Positions 29,134-38,505 of a DNA stretch of 64,000 bases are shown one piece after another (position 1 is the stretch's first letter; every line of letters begins with the position of its first letter). The notes beneath the pieces were generated by a model. The model made no database searches. It was given only the letters and a program-made list of their open reading frames with translations, and was not told the DNA's origin. The translations under genes and the position numbers were made by a program. The DNA lies in assembly GCF_008801915.1 (NCBI RefSeq), contig NZ_VZOV01000010.1, positions 120,344 to 184,343 on the forward strand, read 5' to 3'. The stretch is from Cupriavidus gilardii. GTDB lineage: Bacteria; Pseudomonadota; Gammaproteobacteria; Burkholderiales; Burkholderiaceae.

Positions 29134-29859
29134 TCAGTCGCGGTAGAAGTTGACGGACTGCGGCGTGTACGGCGTGCCTTCCCCGAGGAAGCGCCGCCGC
29201 ACTTCGCGGGCGCGCTCGGTGGCCGCCGCCTGCCGCGCCAGTTCCAGCGAGGCGGCCCGGTCTTGCGTGATCTGGAGCCGCTGCGACTGGATCGACTGCT
29301 TGGCCTGCAAGGCGAGCAACTGGTTCATGGCCTGCATCGCTTGCAGCGCGCCTTGCGCTGACTGGCTCTTGCCGACCAGATCGGCCAGCACGCTTTCGTC
29401 TTCGCCCAGGTTCTGCGACACCTGCGCCTGCATCTGCATGGTGGTCTGCAAGCCGTTGAGCGTGTTCTTCCACCGCTCTTGGGCGTCGCGGTACATCTGG
29501 TCGCCGCTGACGGTGGCGGCGTACTGCTCCGGGTACAGGCGCGCGAACTCCCGATCCAGATTCGTCACGTCGTAGGCCAAGCCGCGCGCTTGGGCGATCA
29601 GCCGCTCGGTGGTCGCCAGGTTGGCGCGCAACTGGCCGACGACGCTGGACGGCAGGCTGGCGAGGTTGCGCGCCTGATTCATCAGCATCTGCGCTTCGTT
29701 CTGAAGCTGCTGGATTTGGTTGTTGATCTGTTCCAGCGTGCGGATCGCGGTCAGCGTGTTCTGCACGAGGTTCGTGGGGTCGATCACGACCCATTGCGCA
29801 TGGGCGGTGGCGGTGCAAAGCATGGCCGCGATGGCAGCGGCGACAAGGCGCTTCTTCAT
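29134..29859 (-). CDS. trbJ: TrbJ, VirB5-like T4SS pilus-tip protein
   Basis: 241 residues. Signal peptide MKKRLVAAAIAAMLCTATAHA|QW, then long helices with Gln-rich heptads (TLEQINNQIQQLQNEAQMLM) typical of TrbJ/VirB5. The C-terminus RRRFLGEGTPYTPQSVNFYRD resembles the C-terminus of the EexN-like protein. Its ATG overlaps the trbE stop. Confidence 0.9.
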   Translation of the reverse strand: MKKRLVAAAIAAMLCTATAHAQWVVIDPTNLVQNTLTAIRTLEQINNQIQQLQNEAQMLMNQARNLASLPSSVVGQLRANLATTERLIAQARGLAYDVTNLDREFARLYPEQYAATVSGDQMYRDAQERWKNTLNGLQTTMQMQAQVSQNLGEDESVLADLVGKSQSAQGALQAMQAMNQLLALQAKQSIQSQRLQITQDRAASLELARQAAATERAREVRRRFLGEGTPYTPQSVNFYRD

Positions 29860-32309
29860 GGCAGGTTCTCCAGTGGTTGGTCAGCGAAGGAAACCGGCGC
29901 GAGGCCGGGGAACGAGGGCAGCAGGTCAGCCGCCCAATCGAGGCCGCGATGGCGCAGCCATGCGCCCGCGAAGCCGGGCGTGCCGGCGTCCAGCAGCACG
30001 CGATCCATGTCGCGCTGGTCTTGCGGCGTGGAAGCGCCCGCGAAGGCCAGCGTCGCCAGTCCCAGGTCGAGGTCGAACAGGCGGTTGCCGAGGCGGGATT
30101 GGTAGTAGTAGTCGCGCTTGGGCTGCGCGGTGGCGACGATCTCGATCTGCCGCCTGTTGAGGCCGAAGCCCTCGTAGATCGTGCGAATCTGCGGCTCGGT
30201 CGCCTGCGGGTTCGGCAGGAAGATGCGGCTTGCGCAGCTTTCGATGATCGCGGGCGCGATGCTCGAATCCTTGATGTCCGCAAGCGACTGCGTGGCGAAG
30301 ATGACGCTGACGTTCTTCTTGCGCAGCGTCTTGAGCCACTGGCGGATGCGCGCCGCGAACACCGCGTCATCGAGGAACAGCCACGCTTCATCGAGGATCA
30401 GCAGCGTGGGCGCACCGTCAAAGCGTTCATCGAAACGCGCAAAGAGGTAATGCAGCACGGCCATGACGGCGGCCTTGCTGTGCATCAGCTCCTCCATCTC
30501 GAAGCACTGCACGTCGGCCATGCCCAGCCGGTCGTGATCGGCGTCCAGCAGCTTGCCGTGCGCGCCGCCCAGCACATAGGGCGCGAGCGCCTGGCGCAGC
30601 ACATTGCTCTGCAACAGCACGGAAAGCCCGGTCATCGTGCGCTGCTCCACCGGCGCACCGGCCAGGCTCCCCAGCGCCGACCAGATGGCGGCCTTCTCAT
30701 CGGGGCCGACCGTCACGCCTTCATGCAGCAAGCGGCCTTCGATCCATTCGGCCGCCCAGGTGCGGTAGCCTTCACGGTCGATACGGGCAAGCGGCTGGAA
30801 AGCGATTTCGCCATCCGTGCCCAGGTCGTAGTGCTCGCCGCCCAGCCCGAGGATCGTGGCGCGCATCGAGCAGCCCATGTCGAACGCGAAGATGCGCGAG
30901 CCGCGATAGCGGCGAAACTGCATCGCCAGCGTGGCGAGCAAGACCGACTTGCCCATGCCGGTCGGGCCGGCGACCAGCGTGTGGCCCACGTCGCCGATGT
31001 GCGTCACCAGCCGGAACGGCGTCGCGCCATCGGTGCGCGTGACGATCAGCGGCGGGCCGCCCAGGTGGTCGTTCTTCTCCGGCCCGGCCCATACCGCCGA
31101 CACCGGCATCATGTGCGCCAGGTTCAGCGTCGAGACGATGGGCTGGCGCACATTGGCGTAGGCGTTGCCCGGAAGCGAGGACAGCCACGCATCCACGGCG
31201 TTGAGCGTTTCGGGGATGGTGACGAACCCGCGCCCCTGAATGACGCGCTCCACCATGCGCAGCTTCTCGTCCGCTGCGCTGGCGTCCGCGTCCATGACGG
31301 TGACGGTCGCCGTCAGGTAGCCGAAGGCGACTTGATCGCTGCCCAGCTCCTGCAAGGCCGCATCCGCGTCCGCCGCCTTGTTGTTCGCATCGGTATCGAC
31401 CAGCGGGCTTTCCTGCTGGAAGATCGTTTCGCGCAACAGCGCGATGACGTTCTTGCGCTTGGCGAACCACTGGCGGCGCAAGCGCCCCAATTCCCGTTCC
31501 GCCTCGGATTTGTCGAGGCACAGAAAGCGCGTACTCCAGCGATACCCAAATCCCAGGCGGTTGAGGTCGTCCAGAATCCCCGGCCAGGTCGAGGTCGGAA
31601 AGCCACGCACCGACACCACGCGCAGGTGCCGGTCGCCCAGCATGGGCGCGAGGCCACCGACCAGCGGCGAATCGGTCAGCAGCGCGTCGATGTGGAACGG
31701 CACTTCGGGTACGCCCACGCGGTAGCGCCGCGTCGAGATGGTCGCGTGCAGGTAGGTCAGGGTCTGCGCGTCATCGAGCCAGGCGATTTCCGGCATCACG
31801 CCTTCGAGCAGGTCAAAGACCCGATCCGTTTCCGCGACGAAGGCTTGCAGCCGCTCGCGCCAGTCCACGCCATTCGTCGGCGTGTTCTCGTAGAGCATCT
31901 TGGCGGCACGGGCGCGCGATTCCTCGGGCGGCAGGTACACCAGCGTCAGGTGGTAGCCGCTCTCGAAGTGGTTGCCCGATTCCTCGAAGGTGGCCCGGCG
32001 TTCTTCGTCCACCAGCCAAGACAGCGGCTCGGGAAACTCGGAGTGCGGGTAGTCGGCAGCGGCGCGGCGCTCGGCCTCGATGAACAGCGCCCAGCCCGAA
32101 CCCAGCCGGCGCAGCGCGTTGTTCAAGCGTGCCGACGTGGCGATCAGCTCGCCTTGCGTGGCGCTGTCGAGGTCAGGCCCGCGAAACCGGGCCGTGCGCT
32201 GGAAACTGCCGTCCTTGTTCAAGACGACGCCTGGCGCGACCAGTCCGGCCCAAGGCAGCCAGTCGGCGAGCAGCGCGGGCCGCTGGCGGTATTCGGCAAG
32301 GTTCAGCAT
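29856..32309 (-). CDS. trbE: TrbE, VirB4-like T4SS ATPase
   Basis: 817 residues, full length for the family. N-terminal CagE/TrbE/VirB domain, then an ATPase with Walker A GPTGMGKSVL near residue 447 and Walker B LLILDEAWLFLDD near 636, followed by VIFATQSLADI. It powers pilus assembly and substrate transfer. It starts 12 bases after trbD and overlaps trbJ. Confidence 0.95.
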   Translation of the reverse strand: MLNLAEYRQRPALLADWLPWAGLVAPGVVLNKDGSFQRTARFRGPDLDSATQGELIATSARLNNALRRLGSGWALFIEAERRAAADYPHSEFPEPLSWLVDEERRATFEESGNHFESGYHLTLVYLPPEESRARAAKMLYENTPTNGVDWRERLQAFVAETDRVFDLLEGVMPEIAWLDDAQTLTYLHATISTRRYRVGVPEVPFHIDALLTDSPLVGGLAPMLGDRHLRVVSVRGFPTSTWPGILDDLNRLGFGYRWSTRFLCLDKSEAERELGRLRRQWFAKRKNVIALLRETIFQQESPLVDTDANNKAADADAALQELGSDQVAFGYLTATVTVMDADASAADEKLRMVERVIQGRGFVTIPETLNAVDAWLSSLPGNAYANVRQPIVSTLNLAHMMPVSAVWAGPEKNDHLGGPPLIVTRTDGATPFRLVTHIGDVGHTLVAGPTGMGKSVLLATLAMQFRRYRGSRIFAFDMGCSMRATILGLGGEHYDLGTDGEIAFQPLARIDREGYRTWAAEWIEGRLLHEGVTVGPDEKAAIWSALGSLAGAPVEQRTMTGLSVLLQSNVLRQALAPYVLGGAHGKLLDADHDRLGMADVQCFEMEELMHSKAAVMAVLHYLFARFDERFDGAPTLLILDEAWLFLDDAVFAARIRQWLKTLRKKNVSVIFATQSLADIKDSSIAPAIIESCASRIFLPNPQATEPQIRTIYEGFGLNRRQIEIVATAQPKRDYYYQSRLGNRLFDLDLGLATLAFAGASTPQDQRDMDRVLLDAGTPGFAGAWLRHRGLDWAADLLPSFPGLAPVSFADQPLENLP

Positions 32310-32321
32310 GGCGGCATCCCC

Positions 32322-32594
32322 TCACACGTCCAGCAGCGGGCGGTGTTTGATGTGCCGGGCGAACACGGCCATGAACTGCGGATCGACGCGCGCACCCCAC
32401 ACCGCCAGCGAATGGCCGACGATCCAGAGCACCACGCCCGGAATCCACAGTTGCAGCCCCAGCCCGACAGCGGCGGCCAGCGTGCCGTTGGCAATCGCCA
32501 CGGTGCGCGGTGCGCCGCCCAGCAAGATCGGCTCGGTGAGCGAGCGATGCAAAGGCACCTCGAACCCTGCCGCGAAGGTATCCGGGCCGCTCAT
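32322..32594 (-). CDS. trbD: TrbD, VirB3-like T4SS protein
   Basis: 90 residues. FEVPLHRSLTEPILLGGAPRT and two hydrophobic segments (VAIANGTLAAAVGLGLQLWIPGVVLWIVGHS) match TrbD/VirB3, a small inner-membrane partner of the VirB4 ATPase. ATG 32594 overlaps the trbC stop. Confidence 0.9.
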   Translation of the reverse strand: MSGPDTFAAGFEVPLHRSLTEPILLGGAPRTVAIANGTLAAAVGLGLQLWIPGVVLWIVGHSLAVWGARVDPQFMAVFARHIKHRPLLDV

Positions 32595-32983
32595 ACGACA
32601 GCCCCGCCAGAGAACGAAAAGAACGACAGGAAGAACGAGGACGCGGCGAAAGCGATGCTCAAGCCGAACACGATCTGGATCAGCTTGCGAAAGCCCCCCG
32701 ACGTGTCGCCGAAGGCCAGCGCCAAGCCCGTGGCGATGATGATGATGACGGCCACAATGCGCGCCACCGGCCCCTGGATGGATTCGAGGATGGATTGCAG
32801 CGGGCCTTCCCATGGCATCGAGGAACCGGCGGCCTGCGCGGTTCCGGCCAGGAACAGCAGCAGCGCGGCCAGCAGCAGCCCTTGTGCCGCAGGGCGGGCC
32901 AGGCGGTGCAGCCGCGACCGCGCGGGAAGGCGCAAAGCCGGATTTGCAGAAAAGCGGAAAGCAGGAACGATCATCTGCGTCAT
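32591..32983 (-). CDS. trbC: TrbC, VirB2-like pilin
   Basis: 130 residues. A long signal region ends in LLFLAGTAQA|AG; two hydrophobic helices (GPVARIVAVIIIIATGLALAFG and LIQIVFGLSIAFAASSFFLSF) form the mature pilin core. An internal Met at residue 4 is an alternative start. Overlaps trbB and trbD by four bases each. Confidence 0.9.
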   Translation of the reverse strand: MTQMIVPAFRFSANPALRLPARSRLHRLARPAAQGLLLAALLLFLAGTAQAAGSSMPWEGPLQSILESIQGPVARIVAVIIIIATGLALAFGDTSGGFRKLIQIVFGLSIAFAASSFFLSFFSFSGGAVV

Positions 32984-34050
32984 GGCAGTTCTCCAGGTTG
33001 GTCAGGGGACGGGGAAGTCGCCGCAGCGGGTGCGGCTTCGGGAAATAGCGGCAGTTCGGGAAACGGCGTCTCCAGCGCGTCCGCCAGTTGGTAGCCCACG
33101 CCGTCGGAGCCGACGACGCGGGCGATGCTCTCGATGCGGCGCTTGCGCCCGCGTCCGGCGATGTGGATCACCACGTTGACCGCCTCGGCGATCAGCGCAC
33201 GCGGCGGGTTCACCGCCACTTCGAGAATCAGTTGCTCCATGCGCAGCAGCGCGCCCAACGCGGAGCCGGCATGGATCGTGGCGATCCCGCCGGGGTGGCC
33301 CGTTCCCCACACCTTGATGAGATCCAGCGCCTCGGCGCCGCGCACCTCGCCAACCACCACGCGATCCGGCCGCAGCCGCATGGACGAGCGCACCAGCTCG
33401 GTCATCGACACCACGCCCGCGCGCGTGCGCAGCGGAACGTGGTCGCGGGCCGCGCATTGCAGCTCCACCGTGTCTTCGAGCACCAACACGCGGTCGCCCG
33501 TGGCGGCGATTTCGGCGAGCAAGGCATTGGCGAGCGTGGTCTTGCCGCTGCTGGTGGCCCCGGCGATCAGGACGTTCTGACGCTCGCGCACGGCGCGCAC
33601 CAGAAAGCCCGCCTGGGCGGCGGTCATCATTCCGTCCACGACATACCGCTCCAGCGGGATCACGCCGATGGCGCGCTTGCGCAGCGCGAAGGCCGGCCCT
33701 GGCGCGGCGGGCGGCAAGATGCCCTCGAAGCGTTCGCCCGTCTCGGGCAGCTCGGCCGATAGCAGCGGCTGGCCGCGATGCACCTCCGCGCCGACGTGGG
33801 CCGCGACCAGGCGGATGATTCGCTCGCCATCGGCCTCGGGCATCTCCACGCCCATCGGCGCGCGCCCACTCGAAAGCCGATCCACCCAAAGGGTACGATC
33901 CGGGTTGAGCATGATTTCCACCACGTCGGGGTCTTCGAGCGCAGTGGCGATCAGCGGCCCCATCGCCGTGCGCAGCATCTGGATGCGCCGGTCGAGCGAG
34001 GCCGCAGCGGACGAGCGTGGCTCGGGTGGCAACTGCGAAACGGCGCTCAT
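32980..34050 (-). CDS. trbB: TrbB, VirB11-like T4SS ATPase
   Basis: 356 residues. Secretion hexamer ATPase with Walker A GATSSGKTTLAN near residue 162, the LEDTVELQC Asp box and the LRPDRVVVGEVRGAEALDLIKVWGTGHPGG region, all typical of VirB11/TrbB. Cytoplasmic motor of the T4SS. Its N-terminus overlaps the copG-type gene upstream. Confidence 0.95.
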   Translation of the reverse strand: MSAVSQLPPEPRSSAAASLDRRIQMLRTAMGPLIATALEDPDVVEIMLNPDRTLWVDRLSSGRAPMGVEMPEADGERIIRLVAAHVGAEVHRGQPLLSAELPETGERFEGILPPAAPGPAFALRKRAIGVIPLERYVVDGMMTAAQAGFLVRAVRERQNVLIAGATSSGKTTLANALLAEIAATGDRVLVLEDTVELQCAARDHVPLRTRAGVVSMTELVRSSMRLRPDRVVVGEVRGAEALDLIKVWGTGHPGGIATIHAGSALGALLRMEQLILEVAVNPPRALIAEAVNVVIHIAGRGRKRRIESIARVVGSDGVGYQLADALETPFPELPLFPEAAPAAATSPSPDQPGELP

Positions 34051-34511
34051 GACGCACGCTCCCGCGCCTGGGCGGCTGCCGCCGCGTCCTCCATCCGCAT
34101 CGGGTCGGGATGCAGTTCTTCCACCACGTCGCGCACCAAGCTGCGTCCGCGCATCAGGTGGCGGCCAAGCTGCTCGGTGAACTGCTCGAAGCGCGCCTTG
34201 CCCTGGGCGCGAGCTGCCTCTTGATGCGCCTCGGGAACCGGCGTGCTGACGGTCAGGTAGTAGCGGATGAACAGCGCCAGCGTCTCGATGGCGATGTTCT
34301 GGTCGCGCTCCATGCGCTCGGCCTGGCGCGACAGCCGGTCGAGCCGCTTGGCGATGGCCGCTTCGCGCTGGTCAGCAGCATCGGGCGATAGCCACGATGC
34401 GAGCGCCGCCGCGACGATGGACGACTTGGATACGCCTTTCTTGGCGGCCAGTTCATCAAGCCGCTGGGCGTGCTCGGGCTGGATAAAGAGGTTCAGGCGG
34501 TAGTGGCTCAT
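34047..34511 (-). CDS. CopG-type ribbon-helix-helix regulator in tra operon
   Basis: 154 residues. The N-terminus YRLNLFIQPEHAQRLDELAAKKGVSKSSIVAAALASWL is a ribbon-helix-helix DNA-binding fold; the rest is helical. It sits between traG and trbB with ATGA overlaps on both sides, a conserved place in Tn4371-like elements. It could autoregulate the transfer operon; no operator is evident. Confidence 0.82.
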   Translation of the reverse strand: MSHYRLNLFIQPEHAQRLDELAAKKGVSKSSIVAAALASWLSPDAADQREAAIAKRLDRLSRQAERMERDQNIAIETLALFIRYYLTVSTPVPEAHQEAARAQGKARFEQFTEQLGRHLMRGRSLVRDVVEELHPDPMRMEDAAAAAQARERAS

Positions 34512-36508
34512 AGCTCAATTCCGTCGTTGGGGTCGAGGGAAGCCAGCCGGGCCGTGCGCTGCATGGCCGGATCAAGCTGGCGAGGAAGGGGAAGCGGCAG
34601 GTCGTCGTCGTCATCGAGCAAACCGAGGTCGGCCGCGGGCGCGGCCAGCTCGGGGTCGTAGGCGACGGCTTCGGAGAGTTCGGGCTGACGGCGTGGGCCG
34701 CCGTCGTCGGCGGAACCGAGGCCATCGGCGGATGCCGTGGCTGGTGCGGTGGGCGTTGGTGGGATTGCCAGCCCGCTCCAGTCGTCGGCGCGCAGCGGCG
34801 GCGCGTCGGCGTATTGGCAGTCCGCCAGCGCGGGCGGCGGCAACACGCGCCGCTTGAAATTGGCGTCGGCGTAATAGCGCAGCTTCCGGGCCTTGATCGG
34901 CGCCACGCTGGACACCATCACCACCGCCTCATCGGGCGGAAGCTGCATGACTTCGCCCGGTGTCAGCAGCGGGCGGGCCGTCTCCTGGCGCGACACCATG
35001 AGGTGCCCCAGCCACGGCGCGAGCCGGTGGCCCGCGTAGTTGCGCTGTGCGCGCAGCTCGGTGGCCGTGCCCAGCGTCTCGGAGATGCGTTTGGCGGTGC
35101 GCTCGTCGTTCGTGGCGAACGTCACGCGCACATGGCAGTTGTCCAGAATCGAATGGTTCTGGCCGTAGGCTTTGTCGATCTGGTTGAGCGACTGCGCAAT
35201 CAAGAAGCTGCGGATGCCGTAGCCCGCCATGAATGCGAGCGCCGTCTCGAAGAAGTCGAGCCGGCCCAGGGCCGGAAACTCATCGAGCATCAGCAGCAGC
35301 TTGTGGCGGCGTTCGATGCCGTCAGAGCCGTCGAGCGATTCGGTCAAGCGCCGCCCGATCTGGTTGAGGATCAGGCGGATGAGCGGCTTGGTGCGCGAAA
35401 TGTCCGAAGGCGGCACCACCAGGTACAGCGATACGGGATGCTCGGCGGATATGAGGTCGGCAATGCGCCAGTCGCAGCGCGACGTGACTTCGGCCACCGT
35501 GGGATCGCGGTACAGGCCGAGGAACGACATGGCGGTGCTCAAGACGCCAGAACGCTCGTTGTCCGACTTGTTGAGCACTTCGCGCGCAGCGGATGCCACC
35601 ACCGGATGCGGCCCATCGCCCAGGTGGGGCGTGGTCATCATCCGGTGCAAGGTCAGCTCGAAGGGGCTGGCCGGGTCGCTGAGGAAGTTGGCGACGCCGC
35701 GCAGCGTCTTGTCCTCGCCCGCATAGAGCACATGCAGGATCGCCCCGACCAGCAGCGCGTGCGAGGTCTTCTCCCAATGGTTGCGCTTCTCCAGCGCGCC
35801 TTCGGGATCGACTAGAATGTCCGCGATGTTCTGCACGTCGCGCACTTCATGCGCGCCGCGCCGTACCTCCAGCAGCGGGTTGTAGGCCGCCGACTTTGCA
35901 TCGGTCGGGTTGAACAGCAGGCAGTGGCTGAAACGGCTGCGCCAGCCGGCGGTGATCTGCCAGTTCTCCCCCTTGATGTCGTGGATGACCGCCGAGGCCG
36001 GCCAGCTCAACAAGGTGGGAACCACCAGGCCGACGCCCTTGCCCGAGCGTGTGGGCGCGAAGGTCAGAACATGCTCTGGCCCTTCATGGCGCAGGTACTG
36101 GCGATCGTACTGGCCGAGGAACACGCCGACCGGCTGCGTGAGGCCCGCCTTGCGAATGTCCTGCGCATTCGCCCAACGGGCCGAACCGTAGGTCGTGACC
36201 AGGCGTGCCTGTCGCGAGCGCCAGACCGACATGGCAATGGCGACGGCCACGGCGACCATGCCGCTGCCACCGGCGATGGCTCCGCCCGTGTCGAAGATTT
36301 CCGGGGTATAGGCGCCGTAAGAGAACCACCACTCAAACAGCTTCCACGGGTAGTAGATCGGCGTGCCAAGAAAATCGAACCAGGGCGAGCCAAGGCGTAG
36401 CTGATAGCCAAGGGCTGCTGCTGTCCATTGTGTGGCGCCCCACACTCCGGCGATCACGATGCCGAATACCACGGCGATCTGACCGAACAGCACGTTCGTC
36501 CCTTGCAT
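34508..36508 (-). CDS. traG: TraG, VirD4-like conjugative coupling protein
   Basis: 666 residues. Two N-terminal membrane helices (residues about 9-33 and 80-97), Walker A TRSGKGVGLV near residue 150, Walker B LLMLDEFPALGRLDFF near 403 and FLIAQSLNQIDKAYG. It brings the relaxase-DNA complex to the T4SS. GGAG lies upstream of ATG 36508. First gene of the traG-copG-trb operon. Confidence 0.95.
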   Translation of the reverse strand: MQGTNVLFGQIAVVFGIVIAGVWGATQWTAAALGYQLRLGSPWFDFLGTPIYYPWKLFEWWFSYGAYTPEIFDTGGAIAGGSGMVAVAVAIAMSVWRSRQARLVTTYGSARWANAQDIRKAGLTQPVGVFLGQYDRQYLRHEGPEHVLTFAPTRSGKGVGLVVPTLLSWPASAVIHDIKGENWQITAGWRSRFSHCLLFNPTDAKSAAYNPLLEVRRGAHEVRDVQNIADILVDPEGALEKRNHWEKTSHALLVGAILHVLYAGEDKTLRGVANFLSDPASPFELTLHRMMTTPHLGDGPHPVVASAAREVLNKSDNERSGVLSTAMSFLGLYRDPTVAEVTSRCDWRIADLISAEHPVSLYLVVPPSDISRTKPLIRLILNQIGRRLTESLDGSDGIERRHKLLLMLDEFPALGRLDFFETALAFMAGYGIRSFLIAQSLNQIDKAYGQNHSILDNCHVRVTFATNDERTAKRISETLGTATELRAQRNYAGHRLAPWLGHLMVSRQETARPLLTPGEVMQLPPDEAVVMVSSVAPIKARKLRYYADANFKRRVLPPPALADCQYADAPPLRADDWSGLAIPPTPTAPATASADGLGSADDGGPRRQPELSEAVAYDPELAAPAADLGLLDDDDDLPLPLPRQLDPAMQRTARLASLDPNDGIEL

Positions 36509-36665
36509 GACCTGGCCTCCGATTTCTCCTGCGCTGATTCCTCATGGAAGAAGCGGCACAAGGACGTGCCGCAGGCGTCAGGATCGGTGTCGGATCAGTG
36601 CCGGTCAAAGACCGTTTAGAGCAGAAAGGTCGAGGAAAAAGAAAGAATTAGTGCTGCGGCAGGCC

Positions 36666-36701
36666 AAAGAAAAACGCCGCAAGCGGTAGCGCATTGCGGC
36701 G
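36666..36701 (-). terminator. Intrinsic terminator downstream of EexN-like gene
   Basis: On the minus strand arms CGCCGCAA and TTGCGGCG enclose an 11-base loop and are followed by TTTTTCTTTGG. It closes transcription from the metal module, LysR and eexN before traG. Confidence 0.88.
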
Positions 36702-36744
36702 TGTCGAGAAGAAAAATGAAGATGATGCAGCGAGTTGCCAACAA

Positions 36745-37044
36745 TCAGAACTTGGGCGATTCCTTCGGTGGTGTATATGGCGTTTGGCCGTCGCCATAGA
36801 ACCGTTTGCGCGTAGCTTCCGCCACGCGGTTGCACAGCACTTCGCCCAGCTTGGCGCGGTCGGTCTTGCACTGCTGCCGCAGTTCCTTGAGCCGCTCGGG
36901 GTTGGCCGCGAGTTCTTCCACCGTCGGGACGTTGACTGTGGAATCAGCGGGCTTCTGTGGCGTCTCGGACTGGCCGCAGGCAGCCAATGCAGCCATCAGC
37001 AAGAACGGGATGATTTTCTTAATGGCATCATTCCTCCGAAGCAT
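36745..37044 (-). CDS. EexN-like entry-exclusion lipoprotein
   Basis: 99 residues. After MLRRNDAIKK comes a lipoprotein signal with lipobox LAAC (about residue 23). The mature part, VEELAANPERLKELRQQCKTDRAKLGEVLCNRVAEATRKRFYGDG, is related to the TrbK-like protein at 28802-29122. ATG 37044 lies inside the last codons of the LysR gene, a 17-base overlap. Likely blocks transfer into cells already carrying the element (family inference). Confidence 0.75.
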   Translation of the reverse strand: MLRRNDAIKKIIPFLLMAALAACGQSETPQKPADSTVNVPTVEELAANPERLKELRQQCKTDRAKLGEVLCNRVAEATRKRFYGDGQTPYTPPKESPKF

Positions 37045-37963
37045 CGGGATTTCGACCTCGTATCGGCCTTGGGGGTTCCAGAGATTCGATGGTCTGTACG
37101 CGCTCAATGAATCTTGCCAGTTCGTCGGATAGATCACCGTCAAGATGAAGCAAGTACGTCGTCAACGGTGGCACGCGCTGCGCCAGCGGACGGGCCACGA
37201 CACCTGGCTCACGGCTGGCGGCAATGTGTGCGGCGCCGGCCAGCCCGAGCGCGAAACCAGCCGATACCAGCGCCATCATCAGGTCGCAAGAAGCAACACG
37301 TTCTGCAATCAAAGGCTCCATCTCAGTATGGCGAAGCACTCGTTCGACATGCTTGGCGTGGCCTTCGCACACTTGCGGATCGCACAAGACCAATGGGTAG
37401 CGCAGCAGCTCATCCAAGGGGATGCGTTTGTGGGCCAGCAGCGGATGCCGGCCAGGAACCGCGACCATCAGCGTATCGCTCCAGGCAGGTACGGTGACGA
37501 TGCCATCACCAACCTCGTTGGACTGGGCGAATCCCACGTCGTACAGATCGCTATGAAGCCCTTTGATCTGCTGTGACAGGGGCACCTCGAAGAATCGGAT
37601 TTCTACCTCAGGTTCTTCCTGGCGACAAAGTACGAGCAAGGCAGATAGACGCGATGGCGTGATGCCATCGGACAACGCCACGCGCAACTGCCCGTGAAAG
37701 CCGTTGGCCGCAGCCTTGACGCTCTCGCGAGCCTGTTCCACAGCAGCGAGTACGCGACGAACGTGCTCCAAGAACAACTTGCCAGCGCGGGTTAGCCTGG
37801 TGCTGCGGGTGGTGCGGGCAAACAGCACAACACCCAGTTCTTCTTCCAGTTCCTTGATGGCTCGGGACAAGGGCGATTGCTCAATGTGCAGCTTCTCTGC
37901 GGCACGGGCGAAGCGAAGCTCCTCAGCTACGGCGAGAAAATACTTCAGGTGTCTCAACTCCAT
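37028..37963 (-). CDS. LysR-family transcriptional regulator
   Basis: 311 residues. N-terminal winged helix (MELRHLKYFLAVAEELRFARAAEKLHIEQSPLSRAIKELEEELG) and a C-terminal effector domain. ATG 37963 matches family starts; an upstream ATG 38023 would add 20 residues. It lies downstream of the metal operon on the same strand, with a 10-bp hairpin between. Target and ligand are unknown: it may be element cargo rather than a metal regulator, since this family is rarely metal-responsive. Confidence 0.88.
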   Translation of the reverse strand: MELRHLKYFLAVAEELRFARAAEKLHIEQSPLSRAIKELEEELGVVLFARTTRSTRLTRAGKLFLEHVRRVLAAVEQARESVKAAANGFHGQLRVALSDGITPSRLSALLVLCRQEEPEVEIRFFEVPLSQQIKGLHSDLYDVGFAQSNEVGDGIVTVPAWSDTLMVAVPGRHPLLAHKRIPLDELLRYPLVLCDPQVCEGHAKHVERVLRHTEMEPLIAERVASCDLMMALVSAGFALGLAGAAHIAASREPGVVARPLAQRVPPLTTYLLHLDGDLSDELARFIERVQTIESLEPPRPIRGRNPDASEE

Positions 37964-38110
37964 AGAATATTCATTCCCTCCGAGCCGACATAGCACTTGC
38001 TTCTCGGTTAATGCTAGAGCCATGATTCGTCACCCAGGCCAGTGCTGAGTATTGGCAGCTCCGAGCAGCCGAGCGAGGGCCAAAGCGGAGTTGCCAACTC
38101 AATCAGGCGA

Positions 38111-38137
38111 TGGCCGTGACCTTGTGAGTCACGGCCA
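38111..38137 (-). terminator. 10-bp hairpin after metal operon
   Basis: Arms TGGCCGTGAC and GTCACGGCCA with a 7-base loop, just after the stop of the small secreted protein gene. No T-tract follows on the minus strand, so it may be a pause site or stabiliser rather than a full terminator. Confidence 0.45.
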
Positions 38138-38149
38138 CAATCTGAAAAA

Positions 38150-38455
38150 TCAGCTCTTGCCGTCGGACGATTGACGGGGTGCCGGAGCCGGCGTTGTAGC
38201 CGGCTTCTTCTGCGCCGGGGCAGCCGTCTGCTCTTGCGCCTTCTTGCGGGCATCGCAACGCGCCTTCAGCGACCGGGTGGAATCATCCTTCAAGTCGATT
38301 TCGTAGTGTTCCGGGTCGTTGAGTTGTTGGCAGGTGGCGGGCTTGGCCTTGGCTTCATCTTCCTTGCTGTGTAGTGCCGGGTCATGAGCGAAGGCGGTGC
38401 CGGTCAGCAGTGCGGTGGCGGCAAAAGCAATCATGAGAGACGAACGCAGTTTCAT
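38150..38455 (-). CDS. Small secreted protein of metal operon, unknown function
   Basis: 101 residues. Signal peptide MKLRSSLMIAFAATALLTGTAFA|HD, mature N-terminus HDPALHSKEDEAKAKPATCQQL with His and Cys residues, then a Lys/Arg-rich middle with a second Cys and an Ala/Pro/Gln tail. No family is recognised. Being last in the czc-hupE gene string, it may be a periplasmic metal-binding accessory. Confidence 0.65.
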   Translation of the reverse strand: MKLRSSLMIAFAATALLTGTAFAHDPALHSKEDEAKAKPATCQQLNDPEHYEIDLKDDSTRSLKARCDARKKAQEQTAAPAQKKPATTPAPAPRQSSDGKS

Positions 38456-38505
38456 CGGGAGACTCCTGTGGTTGGGTTGGGTGGAACGCTTGGAATGGGT
38501 GGAAA

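Noticed and set aside
29877..33179. A 1100-codon open frame on the plus strand opposite trbE-trbB
   Set aside because: It is antisense to conserved T4SS genes with overlapping ATGA junctions and codes for Arg/Gln/His-rich sequence without domains.
37028..37963. LysR protein as regulator of the czc operon
   Set aside because: It lies downstream of the operon on the same strand and no LysR-type T-N11-A site is evident upstream of czcC; the BlaI/M56 pair is a better candidate.
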